64,000 nucleotides of DNA, from positions 1,811,001 through 1,875,000 of the forward strand of contig OZ024759.1 of the NCBI GenBank assembly GCA_964016885.1, in the 5' to 3' direction. The notes below the pieces were generated by a model. The model was not told the origin of the DNA. It was given only the letters and a program-made list of their open reading frames with translations, and did no database searches. Below are positions 1-14,100 of this stretch, piece after piece. The first letter of the stretch is position 1. Each line of letters starts with the position of its first letter. A program made the position numbers and the translations under genes. The DNA comes from Eledone cirrhosa. Taxonomy: Eukaryota; Mollusca; Cephalopoda; Octopoda; Eledonidae.

Positions 1-667
1 ACACAGTCTATATTAGTAACATGACAAAGTCTATATTAGTAACATGACAAGGTCTATATTAGTAACATGACAAAGTCTATATTAGTAACATGACAAAGTC
101 TATATTAGTAGCATGACACAGTCTATATTAGTAACATGACACAGTCTATATTAGTAACATGACACAGTCTATATTATTAGCATGACAAAGTCTATATTAG
201 TAACATGACACAGTCTATATTAGTAACATGAGACAGTCTATATTAGTAACATGACTAAGTCTATATTAGTAACATGACACAGTCTATATTAGTAACATGA
301 CACAGTATATATTAGTTACATGACAAAGTCTATATTAGTAACATGACAAAGTCTATATTAGTAACATGACACAGTCTATATTAGTAACATGACGAAGTCT
401 ATATTAGTAACATGACACAGTCTATATTAGTAACATGACACAGTCTATATTAGTAACATGAAAAAGTCTATATTAGTAACATGACAAAGTCTATATTAGT
501 AACATGACAAAGTCTATATTAGTAACATGACAAAGTCTATATTAGTAGCATGACACAGTCTATATTAGCAACATGACAAAGTCTATATTAGTAACATGAC
601 ACAGTCTATATTAGTAACATGACACAGTCTATATTAGTAACATGACACAGTCTATATTAGTAACATG

Positions 668-1031
668 ACAAAGTCTACATTAGTAATATGACAAAGTCTA
701 TATTAGTAACATGACAAGGTCTATATTAGTAACATGACACAGTCTATATTAGTAGCATGACACAGTCTATATTAGTAACATGATACAGTCTATATTAGTA
801 ACATGACAAAGTCTATATTAGTAACATGACACAGTCTATATTAGTAACATGACAGTCTATATTAGTAACATGACAGTCTACATTAGTAACATGACACAGT
901 CTATATTAGTAACATGACAAAGTCGATATTAGTAACATGACAATGTCTATATTAGTAACATGACAAAGTCTATATTAGTAACATGACACAGTCTATATTA
1001 CTAACATGACACAGTCTATATTAGTAACATG
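668..1031 (+). repeat. Core 16-monomer higher-order cassette (364 bp), type copy
   Basis: Monomer order, by start: tctac 668, plain 691, aagg 714, acacag/tagcatg 737, acacag 760, gatacag 783, acaaag 806, acacag 829, 21-mer 852, 21-mer with tctac 873, acacag 894, gtcgat 917, caatg 940, acaaag 963, tactaac 986, acacag 1009. The next cassette begins at 1032, giving 14x23 + 2x21 = 364 bp. The CpG of the gtcgat monomer (G at 925) is a unique landmark. Cassette CpG G positions across the window include 925, 1289, 2435, 3834, 5555, 5896, 6973, 7406, 9127, 9468, 10545, 12078, 12442, 13542, 14941, 16386, 17049, 18494, 19157, 20763, 21104, 22135, 23603, 23944, 24975 and 26508. The list continues in the later unit entries, for 66 in all. 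The first monomer here ends taatatg, a private change. Confidence 0.93.
852..893 (+). repeat. Doublet of 21-bp deletion monomers (type copy)
   Basis: Two consecutive monomers, 852-872 and 873-893, lack 2 bp near their start, so the usual GACnnnGTC becomes GACaGTC. The second also carries tctac instead of tctat. The same doublet occurs about 9 monomer-positions into nearly every core cassette, usually 52 bp upstream of the CpG-bearing monomer's CpG. In a few cassettes the doublet persists but the gtcgat monomer is replaced by a tctagatt monomer (about 10,885, 25,310, 27,615, 29,517, 37,320, 39,630 and 41,525). The doublets are the main reason higher-order unit lengths are not multiples of 23. 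Confidence 0.92.
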
Positions 1032-1345
1032 ACAAAGTCTACATTAGTAACATGACAAAGTCTATATTAGTAACATGACAAGGTCTATATTAGTAACATG
1101 ACACAGTCTATATTAGTAGCATGACACAGTCTATATTAGTAACATGATACAGTCTATATTAGTAACATGACAAAGTCTATATTAGTAACATGACACAGTC
1201 TATATTAGTAACATGACAGTCTATATTAGTAACATGACAGTCTACATTAGTAACATGACACAGTCTATATTAGTAACATGACAAAGTCGATATTAGTAAC
1301 ATGACAATGTCTATATTAGTAACATGACAAAGTCTATATTAGTAA
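1032..1345 (+). repeat. Second tandem core cassette, truncated at its end
   Basis: This repeats the monomer order of 668-1031, with its CpG at 1289, exactly 364 bp after 925. It breaks off after the caatg and acaaag monomers: the expected tactaac monomer is replaced by acacag followed by an acacag/tctac monomer at about 1372. The array then switches to a different monomer order (gagacag, then three acaaag and an acaaag/tagcatg). This is a visible junction between higher-order blocks. Confidence 0.85.
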
Positions 1346-3805
1346 CATGACACAGTCTATATTAGTAACATGACACAGTCTACATTAGTAACATGACAAA
1401 GTCTATATTAGTAACATGACACAGTCTATATTAGTAACATGAGACAGTCTATATTAGTAACATGACAAAGTCTATATTAGTAACATGACACAGTCTATAT
1501 TAGTAACATGACAAAGTCTATATTAGTAACATGACAAAGTCTATATTAGTAACATGACAAAGTCTATATTAGTAACATGACAAAGTCTATATTAGTAGCA
1601 TGACACAGTCTATATTAGTAACATGACACAGTCTATATTAGTAACATGACACAGTCTATATTATTAGCATGACAAAGTCTATATTAGTAACATGACACAG
1701 TCTATATTAGTAACATGAGACAGTCTATATTAGTAACATGACTAAGTCTATATTAGTAACATGACACAGTCTATATTAGTAACATGACACAGTCTATATT
1801 AGTAACATGACACAGTATATATTAGTTACATGACAAAGTCTATATTAGTAACATGACAAAGTCTATATTAGTAACATGACACAGTCTATATTAGTAACAT
1901 GATGAAGTCTATATTAGTAACATGACACAGTCTATATTAGTAACATGACACAGTCTATATTAGTAACATGAAAAAGTCTATATTAGTAACATGACAAAGT
2001 CTATATTAGTAACATGACAAAGTCTATATTAGTAACAGGACAAAGTCTATATTAGTAGCATGACACAGTCTATATTAGCAACATGACAAAGTCTATATTA
2101 GTAACATGACACAGTCTATATTAGTAACATGACACAGTCTATATTAGTAACATGACACAGTCTATATTAGTAACATGACAAAGTCTACATTAGTAACATG
2201 ACACAGTCTATATTAGTAACATGACAAGGTCTATATTAGTAACATGACACAGTCTATATTAGTAGCATGACACAGTCTATATTAGTAACATGATACAGTC
2301 TATATTAGTAACATGACAAAGTCTATATTAGTAACATGACACAGTCTATATTAGTAACATGACAGTCTATATTAGTAACATGACAGTCTACATTAGTAAC
2401 ATGACACAGTCTATATTAGTAACATGACAAAGTCGATATTAGTAACATGACAATGTCTATATTAGTAACATGACAAAGTCTATATTAGTAACATGACACA
2501 GTCTATATTACTAACATGACACAGTCTATATTAGTAACATGACAAAGTCTATATTAGTAACATGACAAAGTCTATATTAGTAACATGGCAAAGTCTATAT
2601 TAGTAACATGACACAGTCTATATTAGTAACATGACACAGTCTATATTAGTAGCATGACACAGTCTATATTAGTAACATGATACAGTCTATATTAGTAACA
2701 TGACAAAGTCTATATTAGTAATATGACAAAGTCTATATTAGTAAAATGACAAAGTCTATATTAGTAACATGACAAAGTCTTTATTAGTAACATGACACAG
2801 TCTATATTAGTAACATGACACAGTCTATATTAGTAACATGACAAAGTCTATATTAGTAACATGACAAAGTCTATATTAGTAACATGACACAGTCTATATT
2901 AGTAACATGACACAGTCTATATTAGTAACATGACAAAGTCTATATTAGTAACATGACAAAGTCTATATTAGTAACATGACACAGTCTATATTAGTAACAT
3001 GACACAGTCTATATTAGTAACATGAGACAGTCTATATTAGTAGCATGACAAAGTCTATATTAGTAACATGACACAGTCTACATTAGTAACATGACAAAGT
3101 CTATATTAGTAACATGACACAGTCTATATTAGTAACATGAGACAGTCTATATTAGTAACATGACTAAGTCTATATTAGTAACATGACACAGTCTATATTA
3201 GTAACATGACACAGTCTATATTAGTAACATGACACAGTATATATTAGTTACATGACAAAGTCTATATTAGTAACATGACAAAGTCTATATTAGTAACATG
3301 ACACAGTCTATATTAGTAACATGATGAAGTCTATATTAGTAACATGACACAGTCTATATTAGTAACATGAAAAAGTCTATATTAGTAACATGACAAAGTC
3401 TATATTAGTAACATGACAAAGTCTATATTAGTAACATGACAAAGTCTATATTAGTAGCATGACACAGTCTATATTAGCAACATGACAAAGTCTATATTAG
3501 TAACATGACACAGTCTATATTAGTAACATGACACAGTCTATATTAGTAACATGACACAGTCTATATTAGTAACATGACAAAGTCTACATTAGTAACATGA
3601 CAAAGTCTATATTAGTAACATTACAAGGTCTATATTAGTAACATGACACAGTCTATATTAGTAGCATGACACAGTCTATATTAGTAACATGATACAGTCT
3701 ATATTAGTAACATGACAAAGTCTATATTAGTAACATGACACAGTCTATATTAGTAACATGACAGTCTATATTAGTAACATGACAGTCTACATTAGTAACA
3801 TGACA

Positions 3806-6800
3806 CAGTCTATATTAGTAACATGACAAAGTCGATATTAGTAACATGACAATGTCTATATTAGTAACATGACAAAGTCTATATTAGTAACATGACACAG
3901 TCTATATTACTAACATGACACAGTCTATATTAGTAACATGACAAAGTCTATATTAGTAACATGACAAAGTCTATATTAGTAACATGACAAAGTCTATATT
4001 AGTAACATGACACAGTCTATATTAGTAACATGACACAGTCTATATTAGTAGCATGACACAGTCTATATTAGTAACATGATACAGTCTATATTAGTAACAT
4101 GACAAAGTCTATATTAGTAATATGACAAAGTCTATATTAGTAAAATGACAAAGTCTATATTAGTAACATGACAAAGTCTTTATTAGTAACATGACACAGT
4201 CTATATTAGTAACATGACACAGTCTATATTAGTAACATGACAAAGTCTATATTAGTAACATGACAAAGTCTATATTAGTAACATGACACAGTCTATATTA
4301 GTAACATGACACAGTCTATATTAGTAACATGACAAAGTCTATATTAGTAACATGACAAAGTCTATATTAGTAACATGACACAGTCTATATTAGTAACATG
4401 ACACAGTCTATATTAGTAACATGAGACAGTCTATATTAGTAGCATGACAAAGTCTATATTAGTAACATGACACAGTCTATATTAGTAACATGACAAAGTC
4501 TATATTAGTTACATGACAAAGTCTATATTAGTAACATGACAAAGTCTATATTAGTAACATGACACAGTCTATATTAGTAACATGACGAAGTCTATATTAG
4601 TAACATGACACAGTCTATATTAGTAACATGACACAGTCTATATTAGTAACATGACAAAGTCTATATTAGTAACATGACAAAGTCTATATTAGTAACATGA
4701 CACAGTCTATATTAGTAACATGACACAGTCTATATTAGTAACATGAGACAGTCTATATTAGTAGCATGACAAAGTCTATATTAGTAACATGACACAGTCT
4801 ATATTAGTAACATGACACAGTCTATATTAGTAACATGACACAGTCTATATTAGTAACATGACACAGTCTATATTAGTAACATGACAAAGTCTACATTAGT
4901 AACATGACAAAGTCTATATTAGTAACATGACAAGGTCTGTATTAGTAACATGACACAGTCTATATTAGTAGCATGACACAGTCTATATTAGTAACATGAT
5001 ACAGTCTATATTAGTAACATGACAAAGTCTATATTAGTAACATGACACAGTCTATATTAGTAACATGACACAGTCTATATTAGTAACATGACACAGTCTA
5101 TATTAGTAACATGACAAAGTCTATATTAGTAACATGACAAAGTCTATATTAGTAACATGACACAGTCTATATTAGTAGCATGACAAAGTCTGTATTAGTA
5201 ACATGACAAAGTCTATATTAGTAACATGACAAAGTCTGTATTAGTAACATGACAAAGTCTATAGTAGTAACATGACACAGTCTATATTAGTAACATGACA
5301 AAGTCTATATTAGTAGCATGACAAAGTCTATATTAGTAACATGACAAAGTCTATATTAGTAACATGACAAAGTCTATATTAGTAACATGACAAAGTCTAT
5401 ATTAGTAACATGACAAAGTCTATATTAGTAACATGACAAAGTCTATATTAGTAACATGACACAGTCTATATTAGTAACATGACAGTCTATATTAGTAACA
5501 TGACAGTCTACATTAGTAACATGACACAGTCTATATTAGTAACATGACAAAGTCGATATTAGTAACATGACAATGTCTATATTAGTAACATGACAAAGTC
5601 TATATTAGTAACATGACACAGTCTATATTACTAACATGACACAGTCTATATTAGTAACATGACACAGTCTATATTAGTAACATGACAAAGTCTATATTAG
5701 TAACATGACAAAGTCTATATTAGTAACATGACAAAGTCTATATTAGTAACATGACACAGTCTATATTAGTAAAATGACAAAGTCTATATTAGTAACATGA
5801 CACAGTCTATATTAGTAACATGACAGTCTATATTAGTAACATGACAGTCTACATTAGTAACATGACACAGTCTATATTAGTAACATGACAAAGTCGATAT
5901 TAGTAACATGACAATGTCTATATTAGTAACATGACAAAGTCTATATTAGTAACATGACACAGTCTATATTACTAACATGACACAGTCTATATTAGTAACA
6001 TGACACAGTCTATATTAGTAACATGACAAAGTCTATATTAGTAACATGACAAAGTCTATATTAGTAACATGACAAAGTCTATATTAGTAACATGACACAG
6101 TCTATATTAGTAACATGACACAGTCTAGATTAGTAACATGACACAGTCTATATTAGTAACATGAGACAGTCTATATTAGTAGCATGACAAAGTCTATATT
6201 AGTAACATGACACAGTCTACATTAGTAACATGACAAAGTCTATATTAGTAACATGACACAGTCTATATTAGTAACATGAGACAGTCTATATTAGTAACAT
6301 GACAAAGTCTATATTAGTAACATGACACAGTCTATATTAGTAACATGACAAAGTCTATATTAGTAACATGACAAAGTCTATATTAGTAACATGACAAAGT
6401 CTATATTAGTAACATGACAAAGTCTATATTAGTAGCATGACACAGTCTATATTAGTAACATGACACAGTCTATATTAGTAACATGACACAGTCTATATTA
6501 TTAACATGACAAAGTCTATATTAGTAACATGACACAGTCTATATTAGTAACATGAGTCAGTCTATATTAGTAACATGACTAAGTCTATATTAGTAACATG
6601 ACACAGTCTATATTAGCAACATGACAAAGTCTATATTAGTAACATGACACAGTCTATATTAGTAACATGACACAGTCTATATTAGTAACATGACTCAGTC
6701 TATATTAGTAACATGACAAAGTCTACATTAGTAACATGACAAAGTCTATATTAGTAACATGACAAGGTCTATATTAGTAACATGACACAGTCTATATTAG

Positions 6801-9800
6801 TAGCATGACACAGTCTATATTAGTAACATGATACAGTCTATATTAGTAACATGACAAAGTCTATATTAGTAACATGACACAGTCTATATTAGTAACATGA
6901 CAGTCTATATTAGTAACATGACAGTCTACATTAGTAACATGACACAGTCTATATTAGTAACATGACAAAGTCGATATTAGTAACATGACAATGTCTATAT
7001 TAGTAACATGACAAAGTCTATATTAGTAACATGACACAGTCTATATTACTAACATGACACAGTCTATATTAGTAACATGACAAAGTCTATATTAGTAACA
7101 TGACACAGTCTATATTAGTAACATGACAAAGTCTACATTAGTAACATGACAAAGTCTATATTAGTAACATGACAAGGTCTATATTAGTAACATGACACAG
7201 TCTATATTAGTAGCATGACACAGTCTATATTAGTAACATGATACAGTCTATATTAGTAACATGACAAAGTCTATATTAGTAACATGACACAGTCTATATT
7301 AGTAACATGACAGTCTATATTAGTAACATGACAGTCTACATTAGTAACATGACACAGTCTATATTAGTAACATGACACAGTCTATATTAGTAACATGACA
7401 AAGTCGATATTAGTAACATGACAATGTCTATATTAGTAACATGACAAAGTCTATATTAGTAACATGACACAGTCTATATTACTAACATGACACAGTCTAT
7501 ATTAGTAACATGACAAAGTCTATATTAGTAACATGACAAAGTCTATATTAGTAACATGACAAAGTCTATATTAGTAACATGACACAGTCTATATTAGTAA
7601 CATGACACAGTCTATATTAGTAGCATGACACAGTCTATATTAGTAACATGATACAGTCTATATTAGTAACATGACAAAGTCTATATTAGTAATATGACAA
7701 AGTCTATATTAGTAAAATGACAAAGTCTATATTAGTAACATGACAAAGTCTTTATTAGTAACATGACACAGTCTATATTAGTAACATGACACAGTCTATA
7801 TTAGTAACATGACAAAGTCTATATTAGTAACATGACAAAGTCTATATTAGTAACATGACACAGTCTATATTAGTAACATGACACAGTCTATATTAGTAAC
7901 ATGACAAAGTCTATATTAGTAACATGACAAAGTCTATATTAGTAACATGACACAGTCTATATTAGTAACATGACACAGTCTATATTAGTAACATGAGACA
8001 GTCTATATTAGTAGCATGACAAAGTCTATATTAGTAACATGACACAGTCTATATTAGTAACATGACAAAGTCTATATTAGTTACATGACAAAGTCTATAT
8101 TAGTAACATGACAAAGTCTATATTAGTAACATGACACAGTCTATATTAGTAACATGACGAAGTCTATATTAGTAACATGACACAGTCTATATTAGTAACA
8201 TGACACAGTCTATATTAGTAACATGACAAAGTCTATATTAGTAACATGACAAAGTCTATATTAGTAACATGACACAGTCTATATTAGTAACATGACACAG
8301 TCTATATTAGTAACATGAGACAGTCTATATTAGTAGCATGACAAAGTCTATATTAGTAACATGACACAGTCTATATTAGTAACATGACACAGTCTATATT
8401 AGTAACATGACACAGTCTATATTAGTAACATGACACAGTCTATATTAGTAACATGACAAAGTCTACATTAGTAACATGACAAAGTCTATATTAGTAACAT
8501 GACAAGGTCTGTATTAGTAACATGACACAGTCTATATTAGTAGCATGACACAGTCTATATTAGTAACATGATACAGTCTATATTAGTAACATGACAAAGT
8601 CTATATTAGTAACATGACACAGTCTATATTAGTAACATGACACAGTCTATATTAGTAACATGACACAGTCTATATTAGTAACATGACAAAGTCTATATTA
8701 GTAACATGACAAAGTCTATATTAGTAACATGACACAGTCTATATTAGTAGCATGACAAAGTCTGTATTAGTAACATGACAAAGTCTATATTAGTAACATG
8801 ACAAAGTCTGTATTAGTAACATGACAAAGTCTATAGTAGTAACATGACACAGTCTATATTAGTAACATGACAAAGTCTATATTAGTAGCATGACAAAGTC
8901 TATATTAGTAACATGACAAAGTCTATATTAGTAACATGACAAAGTCTATATTAGTAACATGACAAAGTCTATATTAGTAACATGACAAAGTCTATATTAG
9001 TAACATGACAAAGTCTATATTAGTAACATGACACAGTCTATATTAGTAACATGACAGTCTATATTAGTAACATGACAGTCTACATTAGTAACATGACACA
9101 GTCTATATTAGTAACATGACAAAGTCGATATTAGTAACATGACAATGTCTATATTAGTAACATGACAAAGTCTATATTAGTAACATGACACAGTCTATAT
9201 TACTAACATGACACAGTCTATATTAGTAACATGACACAGTCTATATTAGTAACATGACAAAGTCTATATTAGTAACATGACAAAGTCTATATTAGTAACA
9301 TGACAAAGTCTATATTAGTAACATGACACAGTCTATATTAGTAAAATGACAAAGTCTATATTAGTAACATGACACAGTCTATATTAGTAACATGACAGTC
9401 TATATTAGTAACATGACAGTCTACATTAGTAACATGACACAGTCTATATTAGTAACATGACAAAGTCGATATTAGTAACATGACAATGTCTATATTAGTA
9501 ACATGACAAAGTCTATATTAGTAACATGACACAGTCTATATTACTAACATGACACAGTCTATATTAGTAACATGACACAGTCTATATTAGTAACATGACA
9601 AAGTCTATATTAGTAACATGACAAAGTCTATATTAGTAACATGACAAAGTCTATATTAGTAACATGACACAGTCTATATTAGTAACATGACACAGTCTAG
9701 ATTAGTAACATGACACAGTCTATATTAGTAACATGAGACAGTCTATATTAGTAGCATGACAAAGTCTATATTAGTAACATGACACAGTCTACATTAGTAA

Positions 9801-10955
9801 CATGACAAAGTCTATATTAGTAACATGACACAGTCTATATTAGTAACATGAGACAGTCTATATTAGTAACATGACAAAGTCTATATTAGTAACATGACAC
9901 AGTCTATATTAGTAACATGACAAAGTCTATATTAGTAACATGACAAAGTCTATATTAGTAACATGACAAAGTCTATATTAGTAACATGACAAAGTCTATA
10001 TTAGTAGCATGACACAGTCTATATTAGTAACATGACACAGTCTATATTAGTAACATGACACAGTCTATATTATTAACATGACAAAGTCTATATTAGTAAC
10101 ATGACACAGTCTATATTAGTAACATGAGTCAGTCTATATTAGTAACATGACTAAGTCTATATTAGTAACATGACACAGTCTATATTAGCAACATGACAAA
10201 GTCTATATTAGTAACATGACACAGTCTATATTAGTAACATGACACAGTCTATATTAGTAACATGACACAGTCTATATTAGTAACATGACAAAGTCTACAT
10301 TAGTAACATGACAAAGTCTATATTAGTAACATGACAAGGTCTATATTAGTAACATGACACAGTCTATATTAGTAGCATGACACAGTCTATATTAGTAACA
10401 TGATACAGTCTATATTAGTAACATGACAAAGTCTATATTAGTAACATGACACAGTCTATATTAGTAACATGACCGTCTATATTAGTAACATGACAGTCTA
10501 CATTAGTAACATGACACAGTCTATATTAGTAACATGACAAAGTCGATATTAGTAACATGACAATGTCTATATTAGTAACATGACAAAGTCTATATTAGTA
10601 ACATGACACAGTCTATATTACTAACATGACACAGTCTATATTAGTAACATGACAAAGTCTATATTAGTAACATGACACAGTCTATATTAGTAACATGACA
10701 AAGTCTACATTAGTAACATGACAAAGTCTATATTAGTAACATGACAAGGTCTATATTAGTAACATGACACAGTCTATATTAGTAGCATGACACAGTCTAT
10801 ATTAGTAACATGATACAGTCTATATTAGTAACATGACAAAGTCTATATTAGTAACATGACACAGTCTATATTAGTAACATGACAGTCTATATTAGTAACA
10901 TGACAGTCTACATTAGTAACATGACACAGTCTATATTAGTAACATGACACAGTCT
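3806..10955 (+). repeat. Two tandem copies of a 3,572-bp higher-order unit
   Basis: CpG landmarks 3834, 5555, 5896 and 6973 recur at 7406, 9127, 9468 and 10,545, each exactly 3,572 bp later. The spacings inside a unit are 1,721, 341, 1,077 and 433. The length equals 148x23 + 8x21, or 156 monomers, matching four 21-bp doublets per unit. A shared rare aaggtctgta monomer at 4,931 and 8,503 supports duplication. Private changes mark each copy: gactcag at about 6,712 and gaccgtct at about 10,472. The left break is an extra acacag before 7406. The right break is a tctagatt monomer at about 10,956. Confidence 0.9.
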
Positions 10956-11153
10956 AGATTAGTAACATGACACAGTCTATATTAGTAACATGAGACAGTC
11001 TATATTAGTAGCATGACAAAGTCTATATTAGTAACATGACACAGTCTACATTAGTAACATGACAAAGTCTATATTAGTAACATGACACAGTCTATATTAG
11101 TAACATGAGACAGTCTATATTAGTAACATGACAAAGTCTATATTAGTAACATG

Positions 11154-14100
11154 ACACAGTCTATATTAGTAACATGACAAAGTCTATATTAGTAACATGA
11201 CAAGGTCTATATTAGTAACATGACAAAGTCTATATTAGTAACATGACAAAGTCTATATTAGTAGCATGACACAGTCTATATTAGTAACATGACACAGTCT
11301 ATATTAGTAACATGACACAGTCTATATTATTAGCATGACAAAGTCTATATTAGTAACATGACACAGTCTATATTAGTAACATGAGACAGTCTATATTAGT
11401 AACATGACTAAGTCTATATTAGTAACATGACACAGTCTATATTAGTAACATGACACAGTATATATTAGTTACATGACAAAGTCTATATTAGTAACATGAC
11501 AAAGTCTATATTAGTAACATGACACAGTCTATATTAGTAACATGACGAAGTCTATATTAGTAACATGACACAGTCTATATTAGTAACATGACACAGTCTA
11601 TATTAGTAACATGAAAAAGTCTATATTAGTAACATGACAAAGTCTATATTAGTAACATGACAAAGTCTATATTAGTAACATGACAAAGTCTATATTAGTA
11701 GCATGACACAGTCTATATTAGCAACATGACAAAGTCTATATTAGTAACATGACACAGTCTATATTAGTAACATGACACAGTCTATATTAGTAACATGACA
11801 CAGTCTATATTAGTAACATGACAAAGTCTACATTAGTAATATGACAAAGTCTATATTAGTAACATGACAAGGTCTATATTAGTAACATGACACAGTCTAT
11901 ATTAGTAGCATGACACAGTCTATATTAGTAACATGATACAGTCTATATTAGTAACATGACAAAGTCTATATTAGTAACATGACACAGTCTATATTAGTAA
12001 CATGACAGTCTATATTAGTAACATGACAGTCTACATTAGTAACATGACACAGTCTATATTAGTAACATGACAAAGTCGATATTAGTAACATGACAATGTC
12101 TATATTAGTAACATGACAAAGTCTATATTAGTAACATGACACAGTCTATATTACTAACATGACACAGTCTATATTAGTAACATGACAAAGTCTACATTAG
12201 TAACATGACAAAGTCTATATTAGTAACATGACAAGGTCTATATTAGTAACATGACACAGTCTATATTAGTAGCATGACACAGTCTATATTAGTAACATGA
12301 TACAGTCTATATTAGTAACATGACAAAGTCTATATTAGTAACATGACACAGTCTATATTAGTAACATGACAGTCTATATTAGTAACATGACAGTCTACAT
12401 TAGTAACATGACACAGTCTATATTAGTAACATGACAAAGTCGATATTAGTAACATGACACAGTCTATATTAGTAACATGACACAGTCTACATTAGTAACA
12501 TGACAAAGTCTATATTAGTAACATGACACAGTCTATATTAGTAACATGAGACAGTCTATATTAGTAACATGACAAAGTCTATATTAGTAACATGACACAG
12601 TCTATATTAGTAACATGACAAAGTCTATATTAGTAACATGACAAAGTCTATATTAGTAACATGACAAAGTCTATATTAGTAACATGACAAAGTCTATATT
12701 AGTAGCATGACACAGTCTATATTAGTAACATGACACAGTCTATATTAGTAACATGACACAGTCTATATTATTAGCATGACAAAGTCTATATTAGTAACAT
12801 GACACAGTCTATATTAGTAACATGAGACAGTCTATATTAGTAACATGACTAAGTCTATATTAGTAACATGACACAGTCTATATTAGTAACATGACACAGT
12901 CTATATTAGTAACATGACACAGTATATATTAGTTACATGACAAAGTCTATATTAGTAACATGACAAAGTCTATATTAGTAACATGACACAGTCTATATTA
13001 GTAACATGATGAAGTCTATATTAGTAACATGACACAGTCTATATTAGTAACATGACACAGTCTATATTAGTAACATGAAAAAGTCTATATTAGTAACATG
13101 ACAAAGTCTATATTAGTAACATGACAAAGTCTATATTAGTAACAGGACAAAGTCTATATTAGTAGCATGACACAGTCTATATTAGCAACATGACAAAGTC
13201 TATATTAGTAACATGACACAGTCTATATTAGTAACATGACACAGTCTATATTAGTAACATGACACAGTCTATATTAGTAACATGACAAAGTCTACATTAG
13301 TAACATGACAAAGTCTATATTAGTAACATGACAAGGTCTATATTAGTAACATGACACAGTCTATATTAGTAGCATGACACAGTCTATATTAGTAACATGA
13401 TACAGTCTATATTAGTAACATGACACAGTCTATATTAGTAACATGACACAGTCTATATTAGTAACATGACAGTCTATATTAGTAACATGACAGTCTACAT
13501 TAGTAACATGACACAGTCTATATTAGTAACATGACAAAGTCGATATTAGTAACATGACAATGTCTATATTAGTAACATGACAAAGTCTATATTAGTAACA
13601 TGACACAGTCTATATTACTAACATGACACAGTCTATATTAGTAACATGACAAAGTCTATATTAGTAACATGACAAAGTCTATATTAGTAACATGACAAAG
13701 TCTATATTAGTAACATGACACAGTCTATATTAGTAACATGACACAGTCTATATTAGTAGCATGACACAGTCTATATTAGTAACATGATACAGTCTATATT
13801 AGTAACATGACAAAGTCTATATTAGTAATATGACAAAGTCTATATTAGTAAAATGACAAAGTCTATATTAGTAACATGACAAAGTCTTTATTAGTAACAT
13901 GACACAGTCTATATTAGTAACATGACACAGTCTATATTAGTAACATGACAAAGTCTATATTAGTAACATGACAAAGTCTATATTAGTAACATGACACAGT
14001 CTATATTAGTAACATGACACAGTCTATATTAGTAACATGACAAAGTCTATATTAGTAACATGACAAAGTCTATATTAGTAACATGACACAGTCTATATTA

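Larger units (their letters stand above)
1..4480 (+). repeat. Left segment, copy 1 of an 11.1-kb-separated duplication
   Basis: The monomer series from base 1 matches that from 11,154. Offset is 11,153 for the CpGs at 925 and 1289 (to 12,078 and 12,442) and 11,107 for those at 2435 and 3834 (to 13,542 and 14,941). The 46-bp change is explained by two monomers (caatg and acaaag) present after the CpG at 1289 and absent after 12,442. A rare aacaggac change at about 2037 is shared with 13,144, supporting common descent, while aacatggc at about 2587 is private to this copy. Similarity fades around 4,480-4,530. Confidence 0.85.

Noticed and set aside
300..330. Hairpin from GTAAC ... GTTAC around the gtatatatta/gttac monomer (recurs at many places)
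   Set aside because: Arms are only 5 bp with a loop of about 20 nt in AT-rich repeat; too weak to call a structural or terminator element.
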